Source: Paenibacillus tyrphae
Lineage (GTDB): Bacteria; Bacillota; Bacilli; Paenibacillales; NBRC-103111
Assembly (NCBI RefSeq): GCF_024158745.1
Contig: NZ_JAMZAW010000001.1
Span: forward strand, 372,001 to 436,000
Length of the DNA stretch: 64,000 nt
Direction: 5' to 3'
A model generated the notes under the pieces. That model saw only the letters and a program-made list of their open reading frames with translations. It was not told where the DNA came from and did no database searches. Each line of letters starts with the position of its first letter. Positions within the stretch are counted from its first letter, which is position 1. Below, piece after piece: positions 51,820 through 59,384 of the stretch. The position numbers and the translations under genes are program-made.

Positions 51820-52686
51820 CTACAAGCCTAACCGCTTGCGCAAATAACTTTCGAACGGTCCGCGCAGCTCCTCCCGCTCCAGTGCCATCTCGATCGTCGC
51901 TTCGAGGTAACCCAGCTTATCGCCGACATCAAAGCGACGGCCTGGTAATGGGAACATCACCATTTGCCGCAGCCGGTTCAGCACCTGCAGGGCGTCGGTC
52001 AATTGAATCTCGCCGCCGCGCCCGGGCTCGCTGTGCTCAAGTATATCGAAAATATCCGGTGTGAGAATATACCGACCGATAATCGCCCAGTTGGACGGGG
52101 CTTGTCCGCGTTCCGGTTTCTCGATCAAGCCATCGATATAACGATGCGAATGCTGCCCTGCCAAGGGCGAGATGATACCGTATTTGTCTACGTCGTCCCA
52201 GGGCACTTCCTGGCAAGCGATCACCGACGTGTTCGTCGCCTCGTGCAGGTCGATCATTTGCTTCAGGCAAGGCGGCTCCGATTGAATGATATCGTCTCCC
52301 AGCAGTACGGCGAACGGCTCATTGCCGATAAATTTGCGGGCGCAGAGCACCGCGTGACCGAGTCCGAGCGGCTGCTTCTGACGAATGTAATGAACGTCAG
52401 CGAGATTCGATACGGACTGGACGATGCCGAGCAGCTCCTGATTTCCTTTTTCTTCGAGAATGATCTCAAGCTCCATCGATTTGTCGAAATGGTCTTCGAT
52501 GGCCCGCTTATTGCGCCCGGTAATAATCATAATATCTTCGATACCGGAAGAGATAGCTTCCTCTACAATATATTGAATCGCCGGTTTGTCGACGATCGGC
52601 AGCATCTCCTTCGGCTGCGCTTTGGTCGCCGGTAAAAATCGGGTACCTAGACCCGCAGCCGGTATAATCGCTTTGCGTACGGTCAT
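51820..52686 (-). CDS. galU: UTP--glucose-1-phosphate uridylyltransferase
   Basis: 288 residues. It makes UDP-glucose for glycolipids, teichoic acid decoration and exopolysaccharide. KAIIPAAGLGTRFLPATKAQPKEML is the nucleotide-binding start; YIRQKQPLGLGHAVLCA and AVLLGDDII (metal site) follow. The ATG overlaps the stop of the PHP-domain gene (ATGA), indicating coupled translation. Confidence 0.96.
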   Translation of the reverse strand: MTVRKAIIPAAGLGTRFLPATKAQPKEMLPIVDKPAIQYIVEEAISSGIEDIMIITGRNKRAIEDHFDKSMELEIILEEKGNQELLGIVQSVSNLADVHYIRQKQPLGLGHAVLCARKFIGNEPFAVLLGDDIIQSEPPCLKQMIDLHEATNTSVIACQEVPWDDVDKYGIISPLAGQHSHRYIDGLIEKPERGQAPSNWAIIGRYILTPDIFDILEHSEPGRGGEIQLTDALQVLNRLRQMVMFPLPGRRFDVGDKLGYLEATIEMALEREELRGPFESYLRKRLGL

Positions 52687-53531
52687 AACCGCACTCCTTT
52701 CCGTTTATATAGTTTGTTTATAACATCTGTTTCGACGCGGCGCGCCCCGATCGGCGCATGGAACACGACACCGCCCCGTTCGCCATGGTAATCCGATCCT
52801 GCCGTTACCAACAAACCGTGCTCGGCAGCCAACGCTTCGTAATGCGCTTCTTGGTCCGGGGTATGGTCGGAATGGAATGCTTCCACACCGACGAGCCCGA
52901 CTTCCGCAAGCAGCGGGATCAGCTCGTCATGCCCGTACAGCCCCGGATGCGCCAGCACCGGAGCTCCGCCGGCCTCCAGAATCCACTCCACCGCCTGCTG
53001 CGGGGTGATGCGGGGCGGATTCACATAGGCTGCCGCCCCTTTGGCCAAATAACGGTCGAACGCTTCCGCCATCGAGCTTACATACCCTTTCCGCACCAAT
53101 GCATCGGCGATATGCGGACGGCCTACGGTGTCGCCCTCTTTTTTCGAGGTCCGCAGCGATTCGAGCACGTCGTCCATCGTGACGGACAGTCCCAGCTCCT
53201 GAAGCTTGTTCACAATCATCTCGTTGCGCCGGTTGCGCACTTCTCTCAGCTCTGCAAGCCTCGCCAGAAACTGAGGGTCCGTATCGTCGATCCAATAGCC
53301 GAGCACATGAATGTCCTGTCCGGCATGGATGGTGCTGATCTCCACGCCCGGCACGACAGCGATGCCGTACTTCAAGCCCGCTTCCATCGCCTCCCGGAGT
53401 CCGCCGACCGTATCATGGTCGGTGATCGCTACCGCAGCGAGTCCCGCCTCGGCGGCCAGCCGGACATTGTCGGCAGGCGGCCTCGTACCGTCCGATGCTA
53501 GCGTATGCGTATGTAAATCTGCAAATGCCAT
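52683..53531 (-). CDS. PHP-domain phosphoesterase (YciV/RNase AM-like)
   Basis: 282 residues. PHP metal ligands are visible: ADLHTHTLASDGT, ITDHDTVGG, PGVEISTIHAG and LAHPGLYGH. The family includes 3',5'-nucleotide bisphosphate phosphatases and 5'-3' RNases that mature rRNA. The ATG at 53529-53531 has GGGAGGT 10 bases upstream. It lies between a LysR gene and galU and overlaps the latter; the exact substrate is inferred only from the family. Confidence 0.88.
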   Translation of the reverse strand: MAFADLHTHTLASDGTRPPADNVRLAAEAGLAAVAITDHDTVGGLREAMEAGLKYGIAVVPGVEISTIHAGQDIHVLGYWIDDTDPQFLARLAELREVRNRRNEMIVNKLQELGLSVTMDDVLESLRTSKKEGDTVGRPHIADALVRKGYVSSMAEAFDRYLAKGAAAYVNPPRITPQQAVEWILEAGGAPVLAHPGLYGHDELIPLLAEVGLVGVEAFHSDHTPDQEAHYEALAAEHGLLVTAGSDYHGERGGVVFHAPIGARRVETDVINKLYKRKGVRL

Positions 53532-53569
53532 AGAACCACAGACCTCCCTTTTTTTCTCACACAAGTCTG

Positions 53570-54481
53570 TTATAACCACTGGCTTAAATCGCGCTCCCGC
53601 AAAAAGGTCATGAAGGTCACGGCCGAGATGGGGAGCAGCGTAGAGCTTAAGTAAATGGCATGAAAACTGCGGGCGAAGGAAACCCCTTCGACGTTCTTCA
53701 CCTGCAATACGCCGAGTGCGGCTTCATGCTTGACGGAGGATTGCGATACGATCGAAATGCCGAGTCCGGCCTCTACGGCCGATTTCACTGCCCCCGTGCT
53801 GCCAAGCTCCATCACGATTTTCAGGTTGGACACATCGAAGCCGGCCCGGGCCAGTTCCTCCTCCATCACCTTGCGCGTTCCCGAGCCCTGTTCCCGCAAA
53901 ATAAACGGATATTTTGCAAGCTCCTCCATACCGATCTGCTCACGTTCGGTAAGCGGATGACGCCTCGGCACGATCAGCTTCAATTCGTCATTCAACACGG
54001 CTTCCGTATGCACGTCCGGATGATCCACCTCGGCCTCCACCAAGCCGAAGGTTAACTGATGACTCAGCACTTCCTCCAAAATTTGCTTCGTATTGATGAC
54101 CTTCATGCTGACGGAGATGTTCGGATATTCTTGCCCGAACGGTCCGAGCAGCCGGGGCAACACGTATTCCCCCACCGTTAAGCTCGCGCCCAGATGCAGC
54201 CGGCCTTCCAGCATATGCGTGAATTTGGACATCCGGATGTCTGTTTCCCTCATCAGCTCAATGCTGCGGGACGCAAATGGCAGCAGCGTCCGGCCGGCTT
54301 CGGTCAGCTCGACCCGCTTGGTCGACCGCACGAACAGCTTCGTTCCGAAGTAGTCCTCAAGCGACTGCACCTGCATCGTCACCGCCGGCTGTGTCATATG
54401 CAGCGCCTGCGCGGCATAGGAGAAGCTCCCCTTCTCCGCAACGGTATGAAAAATATGAAGCTGATGAAAGTTAAGCGCCAT
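53570..54481 (-). CDS. LysR-family transcriptional regulator (CysL-like)
   Basis: 303 residues. N-terminal winged helix LNFHQLHIFHTVAEKGSFSYAAQALHMTQPAV; C-terminal periplasmic-binding-type domain with ILREQGSGTRKVMEEEL, as in CysL/YwfM-type and CysB-like LysR proteins. The target is unknown; genes downstream on the same strand are the PHP protein and galU. GGAGGAGT lies before the ATG at 54479-54481. Upstream lies the duplicated 78-bp structured repeat. Confidence 0.9.
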   Translation of the reverse strand: MALNFHQLHIFHTVAEKGSFSYAAQALHMTQPAVTMQVQSLEDYFGTKLFVRSTKRVELTEAGRTLLPFASRSIELMRETDIRMSKFTHMLEGRLHLGASLTVGEYVLPRLLGPFGQEYPNISVSMKVINTKQILEEVLSHQLTFGLVEAEVDHPDVHTEAVLNDELKLIVPRRHPLTEREQIGMEELAKYPFILREQGSGTRKVMEEELARAGFDVSNLKIVMELGSTGAVKSAVEAGLGISIVSQSSVKHEAALGVLQVKNVEGVSFARSFHAIYLSSTLLPISAVTFMTFLRERDLSQWL

Positions 54482-54516
54482 AACGACTCCTCCGCAAGCG
54501 TTGTAGCCTCATTATA

Positions 54517-54708
54517 TAAGAAAACCTTCATCGAAGCTATTCGAGGATGGGCGACCGCGGATTAGCGGTAGGTTTTCTTGTGGGCGGGAAAGCGTTCGGC
54601 TTCGCCGAAAACTTCTGCTTTCCCGACCGTTAAGAAAACCTTCATCGAAGCTATTCGAGGATGGACGACCGCGGAATAGCAGTAGGTTTTCTTGTGGGCG
54701 GGAAAGCG
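54517..54708. repeat. Two direct copies of a 78-bp structured element
   Basis: Copy 1 is 54517-54594, copy 2 is 54631-54708, differing at only 3 of 78 positions. Each begins TAAGAAAACCT and contains AGGTTTTCTT about 60 bases later, forming 10-bp terminal inverted repeats. Small internal hairpins (CGAA/TTCG; CCGC/GCGG) lie between them. The 36 bases between copies hold another hairpin (TTCGGC-ttc-GCCGAA) and GCTTTCCC, complementary to the GGGAAAGC that ends each copy. No coding frame fits. Confidence 0.8.
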
Positions 54709-54710
54709 CT

Positions 54711-54738
54711 AAAAAAGCATGCCGACTACCGGCATGCT
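54711..54738 (-). terminator. Terminator after the gene at 54753-55193
   Basis: AGCATGCCG / CGGCATGCT with a 5-base loop, followed on the minus strand by TTTTTT. Confidence 0.88.
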
Positions 54739-54752
54739 CGAATCTTTGTAGC

Positions 54753-55193
54753 TTATCTTCGTTTACGGCTGTTCTTGATCAGTGTCATGCGCCGCGAATG
54801 GCGGAGCCAGGAATAATAGGAGCGCAAATCCCGCAGCTCCATCGTCTCCGACATCCTCCCGAGGAACGTGACGACGATCATTTTGTACGCCTCCGGTTCC
54901 CCCGCCGATTCCGTTGTGTCCATCTTGACAAATTCGGCGACCATGACCAAATCCTCATCGATCAGGTAAACATCCTGCTCGTTTTTGTAGTAGGGTTGGA
55001 TCGAGTTCGACTTCAGCTTGCTCCACAAAAAAGCCGTAATGTCGTGAAAGCCCGTCTTCTCCGTTTCCACCCGATCGACCCATCGGCTGCGAGCGTGATG
55101 GGTGACGACGATATCCGCAATCGGCCTGCCTCTAAGCAGCCCGTCGCGCGATACGTTTTTTCGTTCCCGGCCGTCGACTTTCCCTCCGTTCAA
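54753..55193 (-). CDS. Conserved hypothetical protein with HARSRW motif
   Basis: 146 residues, basic. THHARSRWVDRV near residue 32 resembles the H-A-x-x-R-W/F-x-x-R motif at the start of several small RNase-like or PD-type domains. The C-terminus WLRHSRRMTLIKNSRKRR is strongly positive, suggesting nucleic-acid binding. I do not recognise the family. The start is TTG at 55191-55193 with AAAGGGG 8-9 bases upstream. Single gene with its own terminator; 55194-55347 upstream shows nothing distinctive. Confidence 0.7.
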   Translation of the reverse strand: MNGGKVDGRERKNVSRDGLLRGRPIADIVVTHHARSRWVDRVETEKTGFHDITAFLWSKLKSNSIQPYYKNEQDVYLIDEDLVMVAEFVKMDTTESAGEPEAYKMIVVTFLGRMSETMELRDLRSYYSWLRHSRRMTLIKNSRKRR

Positions 55194-55347
55194 CTTCCCA
55201 ACCCCTTTCCTACAAAAATAGTTCCGTTACCCTATGTACACATGAAGCTACCTATATTTTGCCTTATTCCAACCCGAGAATCAAATTAAAAAAACTTTAG
55301 AAACCGGAGCCGGAACTTGCTGCTTGCCTAAAGCACACATGCCAAAA

Positions 55348-55383
55348 AGGAAAAGAGCATCTGCGCACAGAAGCTCTTTTCCT
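55348..55383. terminator. Terminator after ylbG
   Basis: AGGAAAAGAGC / GCTCTTTTCCT (11 bp) followed on the minus strand by TTTTGG; it lies 33 bases beyond the ylbG stop. Confidence 0.82.
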
Positions 55384-55415
55384 ATCGTAAGCTATATTCA
55401 TATTCTTGCTGCGTG

Positions 55416-55682
55416 TTAAAGGGAATAGAATCTTGTCTTATCCGGAACGTTACTGTTATACTCGGTTTTGATCTCGTTTCGATACGAGCGTTCCACTTTT
55501 TTTACAAACGGTAGCTTCTGAAGCTGCTTCATCGTTTCGTCCAGACGGCTGGAATAAACGTACATCGCGGCATAGTGAAGTCTTTTGGAAATAAAATGGA
55601 CATTTCCATATTTCTCCAAATGCTTGCCGGCTGCTTTCAAATCGCTTACCCAGACAATAATGCCGCTTCGCTCGGTAAACAT
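55416..55682 (-). CDS. ylbG: YlbG (UPF0298/DUF2129) family protein
   Basis: 88 residues. GIIVWVSDLKAAGKHLEKYGNVHFISKRLHYAAMY and LPFVKKVERSYRNEIKTEY align with B. subtilis YlbG throughout. Function unknown; in Bacillus it is encoded directly after ylbF. AAGG lies 9 bases before the ATG at 55680-55682. Here ylbF lies 1.1 kb away on the same strand, with an asparaginase-type gene on the other strand between them. Confidence 0.9.
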   Translation of the reverse strand: MFTERSGIIVWVSDLKAAGKHLEKYGNVHFISKRLHYAAMYVYSSRLDETMKQLQKLPFVKKVERSYRNEIKTEYNSNVPDKTRFYSL

Positions 55683-55735
55683 GGACAATGACCTTCTTTC
55701 TGTTTGCTATAGGATCAGGAAAGGACCGATGAACG

Positions 55736-56755
55736 ATGGGTACACCGGAAAATGAATTGTTAGTCGAAATCTCCCGCGGATCGATGACCGAAAGCGTACA
55801 CCGTGGCCATATCGCCGTTGTGGATAACAAGCGGAAACTGCTGGCGTATGCCGGGAATCCGGAATTTTGCACGTATGCCCGCTCGACAGCCAAGCTGCTG
55901 CAAGCCATCCCGCTGTTGGAGGCCGGCGGAAGCGAACGGTTCGGATTGACGCCATCGGAGACGGCGCTGCTTTGCGCCTCGCACGGAGGGGAACCGGAGC
56001 ATGCGGCGACCGCTCTGGAGATTTTACGAAAGCTGGGACTGGATGAAAGCGCTCTAGGCTGCGGCCCGCAGGAGCCGATGTATAAGCCCGCGGCCGATGC
56101 GATAAAGCGGGAGCGGCGCGAACCCGGACAGCTTCATAACAACTGTTCCGGCAAGCATGCCGGCATGCTGGCGCTTGCCAAGCTCATGAATGTTCCTATA
56201 CAACAGTATATCGCACCCGAGCATCCTGTCCAGCAAAAAATGCTCCGGACGGTCGCCGATATGTGCGGGGTCCCGCCGGAAAGCATCACGCTTGGAACCG
56301 ACGGCTGCGGAGTGCCCGTTTTTGCCGTCCCGTTGGCCTCGCTTGCATTCGCTTACGCGCGGCTCGGGCGGCCGGAAGGCCTGTCTCCGGAACGCGCTGA
56401 GGCTTGCCGTACGATCATCGGAGCGATTCGGCAAGCGCCGTTCTATGTAGCCGGCAGCGAAAGATTCGATACCCGCCTCGCCGAGCTGACGCAAGGCCGC
56501 ATCATCGGCAAAATGGGGGCCGAGGGCTTGTATGCAGCTACCGTGCCGGAGCAGGGCATCGGCATTGCCGTCAAAATCGAAGACGGCGCCGGGCGCGCAA
56601 TCTATCCCGCCGCTGCCGAATCGCTGCTCCAGCTCGGTTTGCTTAGCGCCGAAGAGGCAGCGCAGCTTGCCAGCTTCCACCACCCGGCGGTGAACAACCG
56701 CCGCGGCGATCAAGTCGGCGTCGTCCGGCCGGTCTTCCAACTTCATCGCGTCTAA
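55736..56755 (+). CDS. Asparaginase II-type amidohydrolase (rhizobial AnsA family)
   Basis: 339 residues. It is unrelated to the common bacterial asparaginases. It matches the inducible Rhizobium etli type: ARSTAKLLQAIPL (Ser50-x-x-Lys53), CASHGGEPEH, NNCSGKHAGM (Cys137, Lys140) and DGCGVPVFAVPL. These Ser-Lys and Cys-Lys pairs form the active and zinc sites in that family. No signal peptide, so cytoplasmic. AAAGGA lies 10 bases before the ATG. It is inserted, on the opposite strand, between ylbG and ylbF and has its own terminator. Confidence 0.9.
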   Translation: MGTPENELLVEISRGSMTESVHRGHIAVVDNKRKLLAYAGNPEFCTYARSTAKLLQAIPLLEAGGSERFGLTPSETALLCASHGGEPEHAATALEILRKLGLDESALGCGPQEPMYKPAADAIKRERREPGQLHNNCSGKHAGMLALAKLMNVPIQQYIAPEHPVQQKMLRTVADMCGVPPESITLGTDGCGVPVFAVPLASLAFAYARLGRPEGLSPERAEACRTIIGAIRQAPFYVAGSERFDTRLAELTQGRIIGKMGAEGLYAATVPEQGIGIAVKIEDGAGRAIYPAAAESLLQLGLLSAEEAAQLASFHHPAVNNRRGDQVGVVRPVFQLHRV

Positions 56756-56759
56756 AGCA

Positions 56760-56788
56760 CGGGCCCGGGATATCCCCGGGCCCGTTTT
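56760..56788 (+). terminator. Terminator of the asparaginase-type gene
   Basis: CGGGCCCGGG (56760-56769) pairs with CCCGGGCCCG, followed by TTTTATC. Confidence 0.82.
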
Positions 56789-56796
56789 ATCGTTTG

Positions 56797-57243
56797 TTAA
56801 CCGCACTTGCCGCTGCAGCTTCCTCCGGAGGAGCAGCCTCCCCCTGCTGCAAGCGGATCGTTCGAAGGCACCTTGATCGTATCCGATACGGAACGCGCGA
56901 TGATCTCCGACACGTCGTGCAACAAGTCGTCCAACCGTTTCTCCGCTTGCTTGAAGCGCCGGACGGATTCTACAGCTTCAAGCCGCTCCTGAACCGCCTT
57001 GACCCGGTCAAGCGCCTCATGATAATTCGGATGAAAATGCCCGAAGCGTTCGCACTCCTCGAACAATTCCTTGGCTTTGAGAAACTCCTTCACCAACTGC
57101 CGAACTTCCTCGTCGGCATCCTTGCGCTGTTTCCAATATAAATAATCCGCCGTTTCCGCGGAGAACTTGATGCGGTCAGCCAGCTCATATGACCCAAGCA
57201 GTATGGCAGACATATCGAGCGTATGCGTCTCCGTTACCGCCAT
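56797..57243 (-). CDS. ylbF: YlbF/YmcA-family regulator (RicF-like)
   Basis: 148 residues, largely helical with coiled-coil character (EVRQLVKEFLKAKELFEECERFG and AVQERLEAVESVRRFKQ). The Com_YlbF family acts in the RicA-RicF-RicT (YmcA-YlbF-YaaT) complex, which carries iron-sulfur clusters and affects RNase Y, biofilm, competence and sporulation. The C-terminal tail CSSGGSCSGKCG supplies three clustered cysteines, consistent with that. The ATG at 57241-57243 has AAGGACGG about 9 bases upstream. It belongs with ylbG. Confidence 0.88.
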   Translation of the reverse strand: MAVTETHTLDMSAILLGSYELADRIKFSAETADYLYWKQRKDADEEVRQLVKEFLKAKELFEECERFGHFHPNYHEALDRVKAVQERLEAVESVRRFKQAEKRLDDLLHDVSEIIARSVSDTIKVPSNDPLAAGGGCSSGGSCSGKCG

Positions 57244-57332
57244 GCGGCAGCACCGTCCTTTCAATCAGGTATGATTCGTCAGACCATGTCAGACATGTTT
57301 ATCATACCATACTTGAGGACGGTCGTGCTGAA

Positions 57333-59384
57333 TTAATATTTATCGTTGATCCCGGGAAGAATCAGCCTCATTTCCTGCCACTCCTCCGCCAGCCAGCGTA
57401 CCTCCGACGTTTCGTCCTGCGCACCGCCGGATAGACCGAGTCCCGTCAAGCACCAGGTTCCCCGCGTTTCCTGCACTTTGCGGGGAACGATGCGAAAATC
57501 GGTGCCATTTTTGCGGATTTGCAGCACCGACCGCATCTCGATCGCCTTTTCGACGATTTCTTTGCGCGTCGATAAATGATAGTTCCGATAATCCCGGAGC
57601 CACGTCGGAGGAATATCCTGCAAAGAAGGATAAACGTCGGAGGCTTCCGGCAGCCGTGTCTGCAATCTGAGGAAAGCGACGGAATTTCTCGAGTAAATAA
57701 GCCCTTTGTCCATGGGCTCGACGGAAAGCAAGTTCTTCATGGATGCGGTCTGTTCGGCGGATAGCTTCGGGAAGCGGCTTGCGCTCATTTCCCCCTCCGT
57801 TCCCGCCTGCGCCGCCGGGATAGCGGGTAGCCCAGGCATAAAGCCCGCTTTTTCCAAAACAACAGTAAGCGGCTTCGCGTCTTCGGCCGCAATAAGAAAA
57901 TCCCGTCCGTTCAGCATTTCCTTCACGTACGGGGAAGCGGCGGGCAGCTTGGCCACCGTCCGGGCGGTTTCGTCATCGCCGCAGCGAAGCAGCAGCGCTT
58001 GGGTAAAGACGGTTTTGCCGTACGGCTTCGCCCACTGCCCAATGCTTAACCGCACATGGTCTGGTACGCCGTAAAGCGCATGACGCTGCAGAAAATCGCA
58101 TATTTCCGCAGCCGTACGGCCATTCTCCAGAGCCCGCTTGACGCTTTCCTTCGACAATTTATAGACACTTACCTGATCCCGCGTCACCAGATTGGCCAGG
58201 CAGCAAAGCTCCCAGCGCACTTTGCCCGCGACATCCGGCGGTACCAGGATATCAAAATCGGGCTGAACCATAAAGCCGCCGTCTTCCGCTTCATCCTCCC
58301 CGGCCGGCTCGTCCCGCAAACCGAGTGAAAATGTCCATCGGTAGGCACCTGGCCCGCAGATCGGATCGGAGCTTTGTTCCAGAAAGCCCAGCGCAGCAAG
58401 CGGCTCCAGCCACAGCCTGAGCAAATACCGGGTGCGCTCGGCTCTTTCCCCGCCCTCCAATGCCCCCGACAGTAAGCCGAACGCCTCCAACCGCTCCAGC
58501 AGTTGCTCCGCCGTTATCCATGTCCCGCCGTTTACGCGCTCCAGAAGGAGCACGGCATGCTGCAGCCACGCAGAAGCAGGAAGTGACAGAACTTTCCAAA
58601 CCCCGTACAAACGGCGCATCTGCGCAGCCAGCGGCTGATCCAGAAAAAGGTCTACCGCTTCGACGCCCAGCTTAAGCTCTACGTCTTCCGAAACGATAAG
58701 CCGCAAGCGCAAAAGCATATCCAGCACCAACGCGATCTTCGGGGAATACGTATCGGCATACGCATATTTCAGCGAAAGCGGCTCAAGAGCTTCTTCCCGG
58801 AGTCGCACCCGTTCGGACAATTTCTGAAGCAGCTTTTTGTGCAAGGTTCCGTTTTTGGTCAGCTTAAGCCCTTGTTCCGCGGCAAATACCAGCGAATGAA
58901 ACAGATCGTGCGCCAGGTTCGGCTCGCCGGGGAAGGCAGGAACCGGGCTCAATCCCGCGCTTCCCGGCGCTTCGCCGAGCTCGGAGGGCAAGTCGGGAAA
59001 TAGAACGGTTTGCCAGCAAGCAAAACCGTCCTCGGGCATTAAATACAGATGCTCTCCCCATGTTTTGAGAAACGAAAATACGATGCCTCTGCGAAGCAAT
59101 CCGGCCAAGCCCATTTTCACCTCGGCCCCGGACAAGGGACCGGCTGCCGCCCGCTCCAATTCCACATCGTCAAACGGCTCGCAGCCGATCCGCCGCACAA
59201 TCGCCTCAAGCACCGTACGCTCGGAACGGCCCAGCCGGTTGCAGACGGTCTCCATCACGACGGGGTCAGTCCATAGTTGACCAAGCGATGCTCCTTGGCC
59301 AAGCCACGGCGCATAGACCGTTTCGGCTTCCAGCCGGCTCTTCAGCTCGTGGGGCATCCGCATCAGCAATTGCGCGTAATTCAT
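57333..59384 (-). CDS. Helicase-associated partner protein of the XPB-like helicase
   Basis: 683 residues, no ATPase motifs. Helical N-terminal region; around 370-470 is a domain beginning MVQPDFDILVPPDVAGKVRW and ending ICDFLQRHALYGVPDHVRLSI. It visibly resembles the first 100 residues of the neighbouring XPB helicase. Related proteins accompany XPB in actinobacteria and are annotated helicase-associated (Helicase_C_3-type). The ATG at 59382-59384 overlaps the helicase stop by four bases, with GGAGG 10 bases upstream. Probably a stable partner in DNA repair or transcription-coupled unwinding (inference). Confidence 0.82.
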   Translation of the reverse strand: MNYAQLLMRMPHELKSRLEAETVYAPWLGQGASLGQLWTDPVVMETVCNRLGRSERTVLEAIVRRIGCEPFDDVELERAAAGPLSGAEVKMGLAGLLRRGIVFSFLKTWGEHLYLMPEDGFACWQTVLFPDLPSELGEAPGSAGLSPVPAFPGEPNLAHDLFHSLVFAAEQGLKLTKNGTLHKKLLQKLSERVRLREEALEPLSLKYAYADTYSPKIALVLDMLLRLRLIVSEDVELKLGVEAVDLFLDQPLAAQMRRLYGVWKVLSLPASAWLQHAVLLLERVNGGTWITAEQLLERLEAFGLLSGALEGGERAERTRYLLRLWLEPLAALGFLEQSSDPICGPGAYRWTFSLGLRDEPAGEDEAEDGGFMVQPDFDILVPPDVAGKVRWELCCLANLVTRDQVSVYKLSKESVKRALENGRTAAEICDFLQRHALYGVPDHVRLSIGQWAKPYGKTVFTQALLLRCGDDETARTVAKLPAASPYVKEMLNGRDFLIAAEDAKPLTVVLEKAGFMPGLPAIPAAQAGTEGEMSASRFPKLSAEQTASMKNLLSVEPMDKGLIYSRNSVAFLRLQTRLPEASDVYPSLQDIPPTWLRDYRNYHLSTRKEIVEKAIEMRSVLQIRKNGTDFRIVPRKVQETRGTWCLTGLGLSGGAQDETSEVRWLAEEWQEMRLILPGINDKY

